Below, piece after piece: positions 1-8,757 of a stretch of 64,000 nucleotides of DNA; the stretch's first letter is position 1; each line of letters starts with the position of its first letter. The translations under genes were made by a program, and so were the position numbers. The stretch is taken from NCBI GenBank assembly GCA_963839515.1, contig CAWIVN010000023.1:62001-126000 (forward strand), read 5' to 3'. The notes beneath the pieces are model-generated. The model was given only the letters and a program-made list of their open reading frames with translations. It did no database searches and was not told the DNA's origin. This stretch comes from Fredericiella sp963839515. GTDB taxonomy: Bacteria > Chloroflexota > Anaerolineae > Caldilineales > Caldilineaceae.

Positions 1-3
1 TGC

Positions 4-21
4 GCTAGATCATGATCAAGG
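4..21 (-). promoter_or_regulatory. Putative operator, copy 1 (upstream of fdhA)
   Basis: On the plus strand this reads GCTAGATCATGATCAAGG. It has the 5-8-5 layout of arms around an ATCATGAT core, and contains TAGAT-CATG-ATCAA, nine of ten bases of the FNR-type TTGAT-N4-ATCAA palindrome. Copy 2 lies 24 bases downstream (28-45), and two near-identical copies precede the cytochrome b cluster and clcA. An operator for an FNR/CRP-family regulator is inferred; no regulator gene is adjacent. Confidence 0.45.
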
Positions 22-27
22 TAGAAA

Positions 28-45
28 CCTGGATAATGATCTAGG
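28..45 (+). promoter_or_regulatory. Putative operator, copy 2 (upstream of fdhA)
   Basis: The site CCTGGATAATGATCTAGG matches 14 of 18 bases of the element found identically at 5265-5282 and 10130-10147. It is part of a 21-base direct repeat with a period of 24 bases (12-32 and 36-56), so two sites sit about two helical turns apart on the same DNA face. It ends about 100 bases before the chosen GTG start of fdhA, consistent with a promoter-proximal operator. Confidence 0.45.
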
Positions 46-147
46 TAGAAACCTGGCGTCCTAGCTAGTCGCGGCGAAATGCATTTCATGTAAACTAACC
101 CAGTCTTGCACGGACCTGCGCTAGGGGTAGGACGAAGGAGAATACCT

Positions 148-3100
148 GTGAAACTACAACAGCCGTTTAGTAAGCGCACAAGCGCGGTGCACTCGCGTTT
201 ACGCGGTGCTACCGTCACCCACGGAGTCTGCCCGTACTGTGCCGTTGGCTGTAGCCAGCTGGTCTATACTAAGCAGGGCCAGATTATCAACATCGAGGGT
301 GACCCGCGCAGCCCCGTCAGCCATGGCGGGCTGTGTCCCAAGGGCGCCAATACCCTGCAACTCGTTGCCAATCCGCACCGCGTGACCAAGGTGCGCTACC
401 GAGCACCGTACAGCGAGCGCTGGGAAGATCGGCCCCTCGATTGGGTGCTTGACCGCATCGTCCAGTTGATTAAAGAGACGCGCGACGCCGATTTTGTCGA
501 ACAGACAGCAAATGGCATCACCGTCAATCACGTCAAGACCATTGCCTCGCTCGGCGGCTCGGCCAACGACAACGAGGAAGTGTACTTGATGAAGAAGCTA
601 CTGACAGGCGGCCTCGGCATCCTGCCGGTGGAAAACCAGGCCCGGCTCTGACACTCCGCATCCGTGTCCGGTCTGGGCACATCATTTGGCTTCGGCGCCT
701 GCACCAACTTCCCGCGTGACCTGGTCAACAGCGACTGCGTGCTGGTGATGGGCTCCAACATGGCCGAGTCGCACCCGGTGGGTTTCCTGTGGCCCACGTT
801 GGCGCAGCAGGCGGGCGCCACGCTGATCCATGTCGATCCGCGCTATACGCGCACGTCGGCGGCAGCGGACGTGCACGTGACGATCCGCCCCGGCACGGAC
901 CTGGCGTTTCTTGGTGGCATCGTGCGCTATATCGTGGCCAACAACCGCCACTTTGCCGAGTATGTGGCGCATTACACCAACGCGGCGACGCTGCTATCGC
1001 CCGACTACAGCTTTGACGGCGGGCAGGGCGTCTTTGCAGGGTACGATCCTGCAACCAAGAAATACGACCTGCTGCCGCACGCCTGGGACTATGTGATGGA
1101 GGTCGATGCCCAAGGGCGGCCCATCCGGCCTAAGACGGACCTTACCCTTCAAGACCCCAACTGTGTGTTTCAGGTGCTCAAGCGCCACTTTGACCCTTAC
1201 ACGCCGGAGACGGTGGCGGCGGTGTGCGGCTGCCGGCCCGAGGACGTGGTAAAAGTGGCGGAGCTGCTGTGCCGCAACTCGGGGCGCGAGCGCACCAGCG
1301 CCATCGCCTACGCCCTAGGTTGGACGCAGCACGGAACAGGGCCGCAGATCATCCGCACGGCGGCGATCGTGCAGCTGCTGTTGGGGAACCTGGGGCGGCC
1401 GGGCGGTGGGATCATCGCGCTGCGCGGGCACGCCAACGTGCAAGGGGCGACCGACATTCCCACGCTGTTCAACTCGCTGCCCAACTACCTGCCGGCGCCG
1501 CACGCCGTCCCGGCGCAGGCGACCCTGCAAGACTATCTCCGCAACGGCCATTCTTCGGGCACGCGGCGCGGGCAGGAAGACGATGGGCTGTGGAAGATAG
1601 ACGTGACGCACGGCGCGTGGGCGGGCCTGCCTAAGTACATGGTGAGCCTGCTCAAGGCGTGGTACGGCGAGGGAGCAACGGCCGAGAATGAATACGGCTA
1701 CCAGTGGCTGCCCAAGCTGGACGAAGACCTATCCGAGATGAGCTATTTCGCCAAGATGAACCGAGGGCAGATCAAGGGGCTGATCCTTTTCGGGCAGAAC
1801 CCCGCGGTGGGCGGCCCCAACGCCGGACTCCAGCGCGACGCCATGCGCAAGCTCGAGTGGCTGGTCGTGCTGGACCTGTTCGAAACTGAGAGCGCCAGCA
1901 TCTGGTATGCCGATCCCCGGGGGGCGGACCCTAGCACGGTGCCGACCGAGGTGTTCTTTCTACCGGCGGCGGCGATCACGGAGAAGGAGGGCAGCCTGAC
2001 CAATACGGAGCGGCTGGTGCAGTGGCATGAGCGGGCGACCGACCCGCCGGACGACTGTCACAGCGATCTGTGGTATGTCTACCAGCTGGGCAAGCGGCTG
2101 AAAGCCCTGTATGCCGATTCGACCCTGCCGCGTGACTGCGCCATCCAAAACCTGACCTGGGATTATGCAGCCGACGGCACCATGCTGCGCGCGCTGCGGG
2201 CGCGGGGCTTGACCCCGATTGAGGGCGAGCCGGACCCCCAGAAGGTACTGCGCGAGATCAACGGCTACTCCGTGGCCACGGGCGAGCACATCAAGGGGGG
2301 TGGCGAACTGGCCGACGATGGGTCAGTGGCGTGCGGGTCGCGGCTCTATGCCGGGGTGTTCCCCGATCCACAGACCAACCTTGCCAAACGCATAGGGTCG
2401 GCAGTCAACGTGAACGCTGTGTTTGCAGATTGGGGCTGGGCCTGGCCTGCCAACAGCCGGATCCTGTACAACCGGGCTTCGGCGGACCCAAGCGGCAGGC
2501 CTTGGTCCGAGCGCAAGAAGCTGATCTGGTGGGATGCCGGCCAGGGCAAATGGGTGGGCAACGACGTGCCGCAGTTTGACGCGCACAAGGCGCCCGACTA
2601 CCGGCCGCCGGAGGACGCCACGGGGATGGCGGCCCTGGCCGGCGACGCACCGTTTACGGCCCACTTCGACGGCCGCGGGTGGCTGTTTGCGCCGTTCGGC
2701 ATGTCGGATGGCCCGCTGCCGCAACACTACGAGCCGCTGGAGTCGCCCTATGCCAACATCATGGGCGCGATCCAGTCCACACCGATGACCGTGGTCATCG
2801 ACGACCCCGAGAACCCCATAGCTGCGCCGGAGGACCCGGCCTATCCGCTGGTAGCGACGACTTACCGGCTGACCGAGCACTTCCAGACCGGGGCGATGAC
2901 GCGCAACGACAGTTGGCTGGTGGAACTGCAGCCGGGCATGTTTGTGGAGATCGGGCTGCACCTGGCGGCGGAACGCGGGGTCAAGAACCTGGACTGGGTG
3001 GTAGTCAGCACGCCGCGCGGAGAGATCGAGGCGCAGGCGCTGGTGACGCCCCGGCTGCAGCCGCTGGTGATGGACGGACAGCAGGTGCACGTGGTCGGCA

Positions 3101-3363
3101 TGCTGTGGGGCTTTGGCTTTAAGGGCGAGGCGGTGGGCGCGTCGTCCAACCTGCTGTCACCGATGTCGCTGTCGCCCAATGCCGATATCCAGGGCACCAA
3201 GTCGTTTGCGTGCCAGCTCCGGGCCGGGCGGCTGCGCAAGGTGGGTGACGGACAGGTGCTGCCGCACCCTTTGCCGCCGGCATCGCTGCCGAAGGTTCAA
3301 ATCCCGCTGGTGGACACGCCCTGGGCGGCGCAGCCGGAAGGGAGCGAGCAGCATGTCGATTAG
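148..3363 (+). CDS. fdhA: Formate dehydrogenase catalytic subunit, selenoprotein (UGA at 649-651 read as Sec)
   Basis: This is the molybdopterin/tungstopterin-dependent formate dehydrogenase alpha subunit, which oxidises formate to CO2. The reading frame is interrupted only by TGA at 649-651, inside the family signature VENQAR-U-HS, so translation should continue to 3363 with selenocysteine at residue 168 (about 1071 aa). An N-terminal [4Fe-4S] motif is visible (C28, C31, C35, C63), and His169 follows Sec as in the family. The GTG at 148 is chosen because AGGAG lies seven bases upstream; a TTG at 106 is an alternative in frame. No twin-arginine signal is visible, unlike classical FDH-N, so a cytoplasmic active site is inferred. 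The gene overlaps the ferredoxin subunit by 11 bases. An automatic caller would split it into two genes at 651. Confidence 0.93.
649..680 (+). promoter_or_regulatory. Selenocysteine UGA codon and bacterial SECIS hairpin
   Basis: The UGA at 649-651 is followed by a stem GTGTCC (664-669) pairing with GGGCAC (675-680) around the loop GGTCT (670-674). The loop begins exactly 18 bases after the UGA, the same spacing and loop sequence as I recall for the E. coli fdhF element bound by SelB. The stem has one G-U pair and no mismatch. This, together with the family motif around the codon, makes recoding far more likely than a nonsense mutation. Confidence 0.9.
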
Positions 3364-4321
3364 GGAAGTAGTCGAGAAACAGCTCGGCGTCGTCGAGCTG
3401 CCGCAGGCCGAGACGCCTGCCCGTCCGCAGGGGCTTTGGCAGCGGCTGGTGTATCCGTTCGAGCGGCCGGAGATGCCCGAGTTGCAGCCGCCTGTAGGGT
3501 TCTTCACCGACACAAGCGTGTGCATCGGCTGCAAGGCGTGCCAGGCGGCGTGCAAGGAATGGAACCTGCTGGAGGCCACGGAGTCTGAGCTGAGCGGGTG
3601 GAGCTACGACAACACCAAGAGGCTTTCGGCCAACGACTGGCGGCACGTGAAGTTTATCGAGCTGTTTGAGGAGATTCCGCTGCTGCCGGCGCCGCTCAAG
3701 CCGACAGCAGCCTACGACGACTTTGACATCAAGCAGCTCCTGGAGCAGCCCAAGTTGGGGCAGTGGCTGATGATGAGCGACTCGTGCAAGCACTGCGTGG
3801 CTGCGCCGTGCAACGAGGCGTGCCCGACGGGGGCGATCGTTCACACCGAGTTTGCCAACGTCTACATCCAGCCCGACATCTGCAACGGCTGCTCGTCCTG
3901 CATTGCGGCGTGCCCGTTTGGCGTGATCACGCGCAGCGAACGGGACGGCCACTCATACAAGTGCACCATGTGCTATGACCGGCTCGCCGATGGATTGGAG
4001 CCGGCGTGCGCGCGGGCATGCCCGACCTGGGCGATCAACTTTGGGTCGATCGACGAGATGAAGCAGATGGCGCAGGCGCGGGTTGCGCAACTCCAGGGCA
4101 AGGGGGCGCACCAGGCGTACCTCTATGGGGCGGACGCCACGCAGGAGTACTCGGCGCTTCACAACTTCTATCTGCTGCTGGCTGCGCCGGACGTCTACGG
4201 GCTGCCGGAGAAGCCTGTGAACCCGCACCGGCACATGGCGGGCGACTACATACGAGCGGCGTTCGGGCTGGCAGCGGCGCTGCTGGTGCTAGCAGCAGCA
4301 GTCCTGTTGGGAGGAGCTTAA
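3353..4321 (+). CDS. fdhB: Formate dehydrogenase iron-sulfur (ferredoxin-like) subunit
   Basis: This 322-residue electron-transfer subunit has four cysteine clusters. The first is CIGCKACQAAC (C57, C60, C63, C67). The others are a CxxCx4CxxxC motif, CNGCSSCIAACP, and a CTMC...CARACP set. Together they should bind four [4Fe-4S] clusters that carry electrons from the formate site to the membrane. The C-terminus holds one hydrophobic helix of about 20 residues, as in FdnH/FdoH, anchoring it in the membrane. The ATG at 3353 overlaps the end of fdhA by 11 bases, indicating translational coupling. There is no signal peptide, which agrees with a cytoplasmic complex. Confidence 0.93.
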   Translation: MSIREVVEKQLGVVELPQAETPARPQGLWQRLVYPFERPEMPELQPPVGFFTDTSVCIGCKACQAACKEWNLLEATESELSGWSYDNTKRLSANDWRHVKFIELFEEIPLLPAPLKPTAAYDDFDIKQLLEQPKLGQWLMMSDSCKHCVAAPCNEACPTGAIVHTEFANVYIQPDICNGCSSCIAACPFGVITRSERDGHSYKCTMCYDRLADGLEPACARACPTWAINFGSIDEMKQMAQARVAQLQGKGAHQAYLYGADATQEYSALHNFYLLLAAPDVYGLPEKPVNPHRHMAGDYIRAAFGLAAALLVLAAAVLLGGA

Positions 4322-4322
4322 G

Positions 4323-5246
4323 ATGGACAGCGTGGTCATTCGCACAAACGGCGCAGGCAAACGCAGTGCCGCTGCGGCCGGTGGCGGGTCCATTTCGCCG
4401 TATCTGGGGCTGGTGATCACCAAGACGCCCAACTGGGGAGTGCTGACGGCATTTGACATCTTGCTCAACAACCTGGCCGTGGGCACTTACCTGGCCGTCG
4501 TGCTTGGCTGGCTGCTGGCGCCGTCGCGGTTTGCGCCCATTGTGCCGTGGGCATTGGTCGTGGCGCTGGTGCTGTTGGGCGCCGACCTGCTGCTGCTTGT
4601 CCTCGATCTGGGCGACACGTTGCGGTTTCACCATATGCTGCGCGTGTTCAAGCCCCGCGCGCCGATGTCGCTAGGTACATGGGCGTTAACGTTGTTTGGG
4701 GTGCTGCTGGGGCTGGCAGCGCTGGTCGCCTTGCTTCAGTGGCTTGGCGCACCGGCGTGGCTCGGCTGGATTGGGAACGCTGCGGCATGGCTGGCATTGA
4801 TTCCCGCCCTGGGCTCCATCCTCTACAAGGGAGTACTGTTTAGCGTGACATCGCAGCCGGGCTGGAAAGATGCGCGCTGGCTGGGTGGTTATGTCTCTAA
4901 CTCCACCATTTTGCTTGGTTGCTCCATACTGCTTGTGCTGGCTGCTGCACTTGGGCAGCGCGAGGCGGCAGTGGCGCTGCGCATGGCCCTGCTTGGCCTG
5001 CTCCTGCTGGACGTCATGTTGTTTATTTTGCTCTATCGCGCCATTGCGGTGACTTTCAAGCAAAGATATGGATCGAACGGGCGGACATTCTTCTGGTTGG
5101 GGGTAGTTGCAATGGGATGGATTGTGCCGTTCCTGCTGCTGCTCCAGGGCGAGATCGTCGAACTGCTGCCTGCCATCTTCTTCCTCGTGGGGGCGCTGGT
5201 AGTGCGGCTTTGGTTTGTGCTTCTGCCGCGTAGTGCCAACGCCTGA
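4323..5246 (+). CDS. nrfD: NrfD/PsrC-type membrane anchor subunit of formate dehydrogenase
   Basis: This 307-residue polytopic protein has about eight hydrophobic helices and an N-terminal segment (TPNWGVLTAFDILLNNLAVG) typical of NrfD/PsrC polysulfide-reductase-like anchors. Such subunits carry no haem and pass electrons between the iron-sulfur subunit and the quinone pool. GGAGG lies just before its ATG, and the gene starts one base after the fdhB stop, so it is the third cistron of the operon. A standard FDH-N uses a di-haem cytochrome b anchor instead, so this is the other anchor class. Assignment to NrfD rests on topology and motif resemblance. Confidence 0.85.
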   Translation: MDSVVIRTNGAGKRSAAAAGGGSISPYLGLVITKTPNWGVLTAFDILLNNLAVGTYLAVVLGWLLAPSRFAPIVPWALVVALVLLGADLLLLVLDLGDTLRFHHMLRVFKPRAPMSLGTWALTLFGVLLGLAALVALLQWLGAPAWLGWIGNAAAWLALIPALGSILYKGVLFSVTSQPGWKDARWLGGYVSNSTILLGCSILLVLAAALGQREAAVALRMALLGLLLLDVMLFILLYRAIAVTFKQRYGSNGRTFFWLGVVAMGWIVPFLLLLQGEIVELLPAIFFLVGALVVRLWFVLLPRSANA

Positions 5247-5264
5247 TCCTTCTCTTGCTGTGCG

Positions 5265-5282
5265 CCTAGCGGATGATCTAGG
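5265..5282 (+). promoter_or_regulatory. Putative operator, copy 3 (upstream of cytochrome b cluster)
   Basis: The 18-base sequence CCTAGCGGATGATCTAGG has perfect CCTAG/CTAGG arms around eight bases. It recurs without any mismatch at 10130-10147, and in diverged form at 4-21 and 28-45. It ends 92 bases before the first start codon of the cytochrome b cluster, in the 128-base gap after the formate dehydrogenase operon. Confidence 0.5.
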
Positions 5283-5374
5283 GCAGAGACTAACGTTTAT
5301 TCCAGTGTGATCTGGGAGAGCATCCCTTATCCTGCTCTTGTCAGTGTGGTTTATATCATCTCAGGAGAGTCCCT

Positions 5375-5584
5375 ATGCCACCATTCCCGCCTTGTGAGAC
5401 CACGGGCCTGATCAACCTGTGTGCTCCCGCGCCCATCTACAACTGGCCGAGTTGGTTTTACATCCAACTGCCGAACCTCATTTGGTTTGGTGCGGTCGTG
5501 CTGCTGTTCGTACTGGCGCTGTTTTTGCCCTTCCCATCGAGGGCGATCGACACGACAGGCTATGACGTGAGCGAAGGAGAATAG
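5375..5584 (+). CDS. Small single-pass membrane protein of the cytochrome b cluster
   Basis: This 69-residue protein has a single transmembrane helix around residues 33-52 (IWFGAVVLLFVLALFLPF) and a Cys/Pro-rich N-terminus. AGGAG lies about eight bases before the ATG. Two bases separate its stop from the cytochrome b start, so the two are surely co-translated. I do not recognise the family. By position it may be a small accessory subunit of the cytochrome b complex; there is no haem c motif (CxxCH) and no Rieske motif. Confidence 0.75.
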   Translation: MPPFPPCETTGLINLCAPAPIYNWPSWFYIQLPNLIWFGAVVLLFVLALFLPFPSRAIDTTGYDVSEGE

Positions 5585-5586
5585 CC

Positions 5587-6324
5587 ATGTTCCGGCGTTT
5601 CACCAACCGCATTGAAGAGGACATTAAAGCCGTCGAGAACTGCGGCAAAGAGGTCGTGGTCGTAGTCGACGACCCGGCCAAGTATCCACCGGAACTGCGC
5701 GGGACGCTGGATGGCCGCACACGGCGTTGGTTTATGCGCAACTGGCCGCCCCAGCAGCTCCTGCCGGATGCAGAGCCGATCTATGTGAAGAACTGGCTCT
5801 ACACGATGGGCGTGGCCACGTTGGCATCGATGATCATGCTCTTTATCACCGGTATCCTGTTAGCAATCTTTGGGCCTGAGTGGTGGACCACGACCAAGCT
5901 CGGTGCGTTTGTCGACGGCCTGCACTACTGGTCGGTCGAGCTTTTCTTCCTTTTCATGATGGTGCACTTCCTGGGCAGCTTCTTTATGGGCGCCTTCCGG
6001 GGCAAGCGCCGGCTGACCTGGATCCTGGGCATGCTGTCGTTCCTGACAGGAGTGGTGACGGCGTTTACCGGCTACTCTTCATTGCAGGATGTTGAGGCGC
6101 AGTGGCTCACGACGCAGGGTAAAGACGCCATCAACTCGACGGGCATGGGTGCGCTGTTCAACATCATGAACCCCGGCCAGATGATCACGATGCATGTGGT
6201 CCTATTCCCCGCACTTCTGATTACGGTCGTGGGCATCCATCTGTTGTGGGTGCGCAAACACGGCATCACGCCGCCATACGATGCGCGCGAGGATCACCTG
6301 GCGCCGCTGGAGGTGACACGATGA
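5587..6324 (+). CDS. Cytochrome b (b6-like), N-terminal-type subunit
   Basis: This 245-residue membrane protein resembles cytochrome b6 or the N-terminal half of cytochrome b. Four haem-ligand histidines are visible as two pairs: one pair spaced H-x13-H in LHYW...MVHF, and the second spaced H-x14-H between ITMH and GIHLLWVRKHG. This matches a bis-haem four-helix core, and the H-x14-H spacing in helix D is the b6 form. It would move electrons across the membrane between quinol and a partner. A soluble N-terminal extension of about 60 residues precedes the first helix. AAGGAG precedes its ATG. No Rieske iron-sulfur protein or cytochrome c lies nearby. Confidence 0.88.
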   Translation: MFRRFTNRIEEDIKAVENCGKEVVVVVDDPAKYPPELRGTLDGRTRRWFMRNWPPQQLLPDAEPIYVKNWLYTMGVATLASMIMLFITGILLAIFGPEWWTTTKLGAFVDGLHYWSVELFFLFMMVHFLGSFFMGAFRGKRRLTWILGMLSFLTGVVTAFTGYSSLQDVEAQWLTTQGKDAINSTGMGALFNIMNPGQMITMHVVLFPALLITVVGIHLLWVRKHGITPPYDAREDHLAPLEVTR

Positions 6325-7397
6325 GCTGGAAGCAAGACAGCCGGAACGCCGATCGCGGCTGGCGCGGACCGATTGAGAAGTACGATCTGATCCAGGAAGG
6401 CATCATCGCCGTGGTAGTGGTCGGCATCCTGGTGCTGGCTCTAAACGTGCTGTTTGGTTCGCCGCTGGTGCACAGTGTTACCTTTCAGTCGTGGGCCAAT
6501 GCCGCGCCCGAGGACTTTGTGGCGACGACGCTGACAGAGCTGACAGGCACATCCGAGAGCGCAACGTATGGCCCTCCGTACAACCGCGGCACGGTGGATC
6601 TGAAGATCGACCAATCGATCTCACAGACGCCGTCGGGCAACGCCGTGTATCCAAGCGGGCCGACGCAGCTGCAGAATCTTGGCCCCCTCTCGCCGCAAGC
6701 CTGGTTCGGCACGCCGATCCCCATCAACGTACCGGATCAGTTTGTGCTCAAGCCGCTGGCGGCGCTTGGCGTGCTCGATCGCGGCGCGCAAGAGGCGCTG
6801 CAGCGCTGGAACGGGGCGAGTGTAGACGAGAAGTCGGCTTGGGCTAATGCGGCGTTGTCATCGACGATCAGCATCCAAGGGGCGACAGTGGTTTTCTCGA
6901 CGACCAAGGACACAGGCCCACTGCCGGAGATGATGAGCACAATGCTCGCTGCGGCCCAATCGGGAGTGTTGAACGCCCAAACGATCGATAAAGGCAACAA
7001 CCTATATTCGACCGACAACACCGGTTCGCTGCTGTACGTTGCAGACGGCAACTACCTCGGCGACATAGCGACCTACTACAATCTGCAAGGGCCGCAGTGG
7101 GGGGTCATGAACGAGATCGGCAGCTGGCCGGGCCAGCCGTGGCTGTGGTGGTATTCAATGTTCTACAACATCCCCGGCTGGAGCAGCATCGGCACCGACA
7201 TACTGGCGGTGGCGTCGGCGCTGCCGTTTGTTGCCATCTTCATCTTCCTGCCGTTTATCCCGGGTCTGCGCAATATCCCGCGCTGGATTCCGCTGCATCG
7301 CCTGATCTGGCACTCCTACTACGGCACGTATGGGAGCTCACGGCCGGGCGATACCGCAAAGGGCAACCGCACAAGCGCGCCCAGTCCCCCTGACTAG
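6321..7397 (+). CDS. Membrane protein of the cytochrome b cluster, function unknown
   Basis: This 358-residue protein overlaps the cytochrome b stop by four bases (ATGA), implying a stoichiometric partner. It has one transmembrane helix near residues 28-48, a large soluble domain of about 220 residues, and a second hydrophobic stretch around residues 293-318. The soluble part has no cysteine pair, CxxCH motif or other redox motif that I can see. It could occupy the place of subunit IV or be a structural partner of cytochrome b. I do not recognise a named family. Confidence 0.7.
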   Translation: MSWKQDSRNADRGWRGPIEKYDLIQEGIIAVVVVGILVLALNVLFGSPLVHSVTFQSWANAAPEDFVATTLTELTGTSESATYGPPYNRGTVDLKIDQSISQTPSGNAVYPSGPTQLQNLGPLSPQAWFGTPIPINVPDQFVLKPLAALGVLDRGAQEALQRWNGASVDEKSAWANAALSSTISIQGATVVFSTTKDTGPLPEMMSTMLAAAQSGVLNAQTIDKGNNLYSTDNTGSLLYVADGNYLGDIATYYNLQGPQWGVMNEIGSWPGQPWLWWYSMFYNIPGWSSIGTDILAVASALPFVAIFIFLPFIPGLRNIPRWIPLHRLIWHSYYGTYGSSRPGDTAKGNRTSAPSPPD

Positions 7398-7449
7398 GCC
7401 GGCAGGTCGCATGAACGTTCGAACTCTACATGATGGAAAGAAGGCTGCA

Positions 7450-8100
7450 GTGGACAGGCACATCAATATCCGTCTGATCGTTTTGGCATTCCTGCTGGCG
7501 CTGCTGCTTGGGGGCTGCCAGGCACCGCCGCCGGAAGGGCCGCCTGACATGCGTGAGGGCGTGGACGCGCCGTCGACGCCCATACCACCGGCGGCAACAC
7601 CCAATGTAGTTGCCACGTCCGAAGCCGTGGCGACGGTGGTCAACGAGGAAGATGCGGCAGCAGCAGCTAAGGAAACTGCTAACGCCGCCGCTGCCGCTAC
7701 GGGAGGGGTGTCCGACCTGCCGCCTGAGATCACCACGCACTTGTGGCGCCTGGAGCAGTATGCCGACGCCGGCGGGGAAATGGTGAAGGTGCTGGAGAAT
7801 GTGCCTGTCACGGCCGAATGGAATGACGGTATGATTCGCGGCGAGACGGGCTGCAACGCCTACAATGGGATGTATGTAATGCAGGAGAACGGCACAATCA
7901 CCGTCGAGCAACTGCGGCTATCCGCGCTGGGTCTGGGCAACCTGGGCTGCGAGAAGGAAAGCCCCGAGGTGAACCAGGATGGGATCTACATCGGCAACCT
8001 TTACAAAACTGCGATTTATGAAGTGAAGGAAGCTGGGCAGCTTGCGGTGACTGACGAAGAAGGCAACCTGCTGCTTGTATACGTTACAGACGCCCAATAG
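7450..8100 (+). CDS. META-domain lipoprotein
   Basis: The protein begins with a short basic segment, a hydrophobic stretch and the lipobox LLGGC, so it is an exported lipoprotein. A low-complexity Ala/Thr/Pro linker follows. The C-terminal 110 residues form a META (HslJ-like) domain, with the hallmarks WRLEQY, GETGCNAYNG and the later conserved Cys. The GTG at 7450 is preferred because AAGAAGG lies five bases upstream and it gives a normal-length signal peptide with the lipid Cys at residue 23; an in-frame ATG at 7411 is the alternative. META domains occur in envelope stress proteins and inhibitors, and no more specific role can be read here. Confidence 0.8.
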   Translation: MDRHINIRLIVLAFLLALLLGGCQAPPPEGPPDMREGVDAPSTPIPPAATPNVVATSEAVATVVNEEDAAAAAKETANAAAAATGGVSDLPPEITTHLWRLEQYADAGGEMVKVLENVPVTAEWNDGMIRGETGCNAYNGMYVMQENGTITVEQLRLSALGLGNLGCEKESPEVNQDGIYIGNLYKTAIYEVKEAGQLAVTDEEGNLLLVYVTDAQ

Positions 8101-8148
8101 GGGCAGCAATGGCAGCCTGTCCGGGGTACACTGCGAAAGGGTCCGGCA

Positions 8149-8757
8149 ATGAACTTCGTCGAAGCTATCAGGAAGACGCGTTACGTCGTGCTCATCCCGG
8201 TCATCGGTTTGGCGATTGCGGCTTCCGTCATGTTTCTTGCGGGTGGCATCGGCCTGTTGATGTTCTTGGTGCAGAACATCCGCGCGTGGTTTTCCGGCCG
8301 TACAGTAGAGATGCTGCCCGTTTTGGGGCTGGTCGAACATGTCGATCAGTTTTTGATTGGCACTGTCCTCTACCTCATCGCTCTGGGCCTCTACCAGCTT
8401 TTCATCGAAGAGCTGCCAATGCGACCTTGGCTTAAGGTTGACAGCGGTGCGGACCTCGAAACGAACGTTGTCGGCGTCATCGTCGTCGTGTTGGCCATTG
8501 AGTTTCTGGGAGCCGTGTTCAGCGGCCGGCAGAGCGACCCGAATGCCGATGGCACCGGCATTGCCCTGACGATCGTTGCCTTGGCACTGTTTCTTGGCGT
8601 GCGGCACTGGGCTGAAGACAAGCCTAGCAAACCCCCCCACAGACCACCAAAAGTAGTGCTTTGCGCTCCAGAAGGTTACTCGTCCGAGCGCCTGGGGAGC
8701 GTGGCAGTGGTATGCGGCGGCCGCCCATCTAACATTCGCTCGCGCAAGGTGTCGTAG
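8149..8757 (+). CDS. YqhA/UPF0114-family membrane protein with 3' overlap of clcA
   Basis: This 202-residue protein has three or four hydrophobic helices and resembles the UPF0114 (YqhA) family, whose function is not established. The family is usually about 160-180 residues. Here the last 35-40 residues are a non-hydrophobic tail encoded antisense to the C-terminal codons of clcA: the two genes converge and overlap by 82 bases. The tail probably arose by loss of the original stop codon. Start choice: ATG at 8149 after a weak GGG-containing leader. Confidence 0.75.
   Translation: MNFVEAIRKTRYVVLIPVIGLAIAASVMFLAGGIGLLMFLVQNIRAWFSGRTVEMLPVLGLVEHVDQFLIGTVLYLIALGLYQLFIEELPMRPWLKVDSGADLETNVVGVIVVVLAIEFLGAVFSGRQSDPNADGTGIALTIVALALFLGVRHWAEDKPSKPPHRPPKVVLCAPEGYSSERLGSVAVVCGGRPSNIRSRKVS

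Noticed and set aside
106..651. A separate 181-residue protein ending at the TGA at 649-651.
   Set aside because: It is the N-terminal part of fdhA; the TGA is in the selenocysteine position and is followed by a SECIS hairpin, and the following frame continues the same protein.
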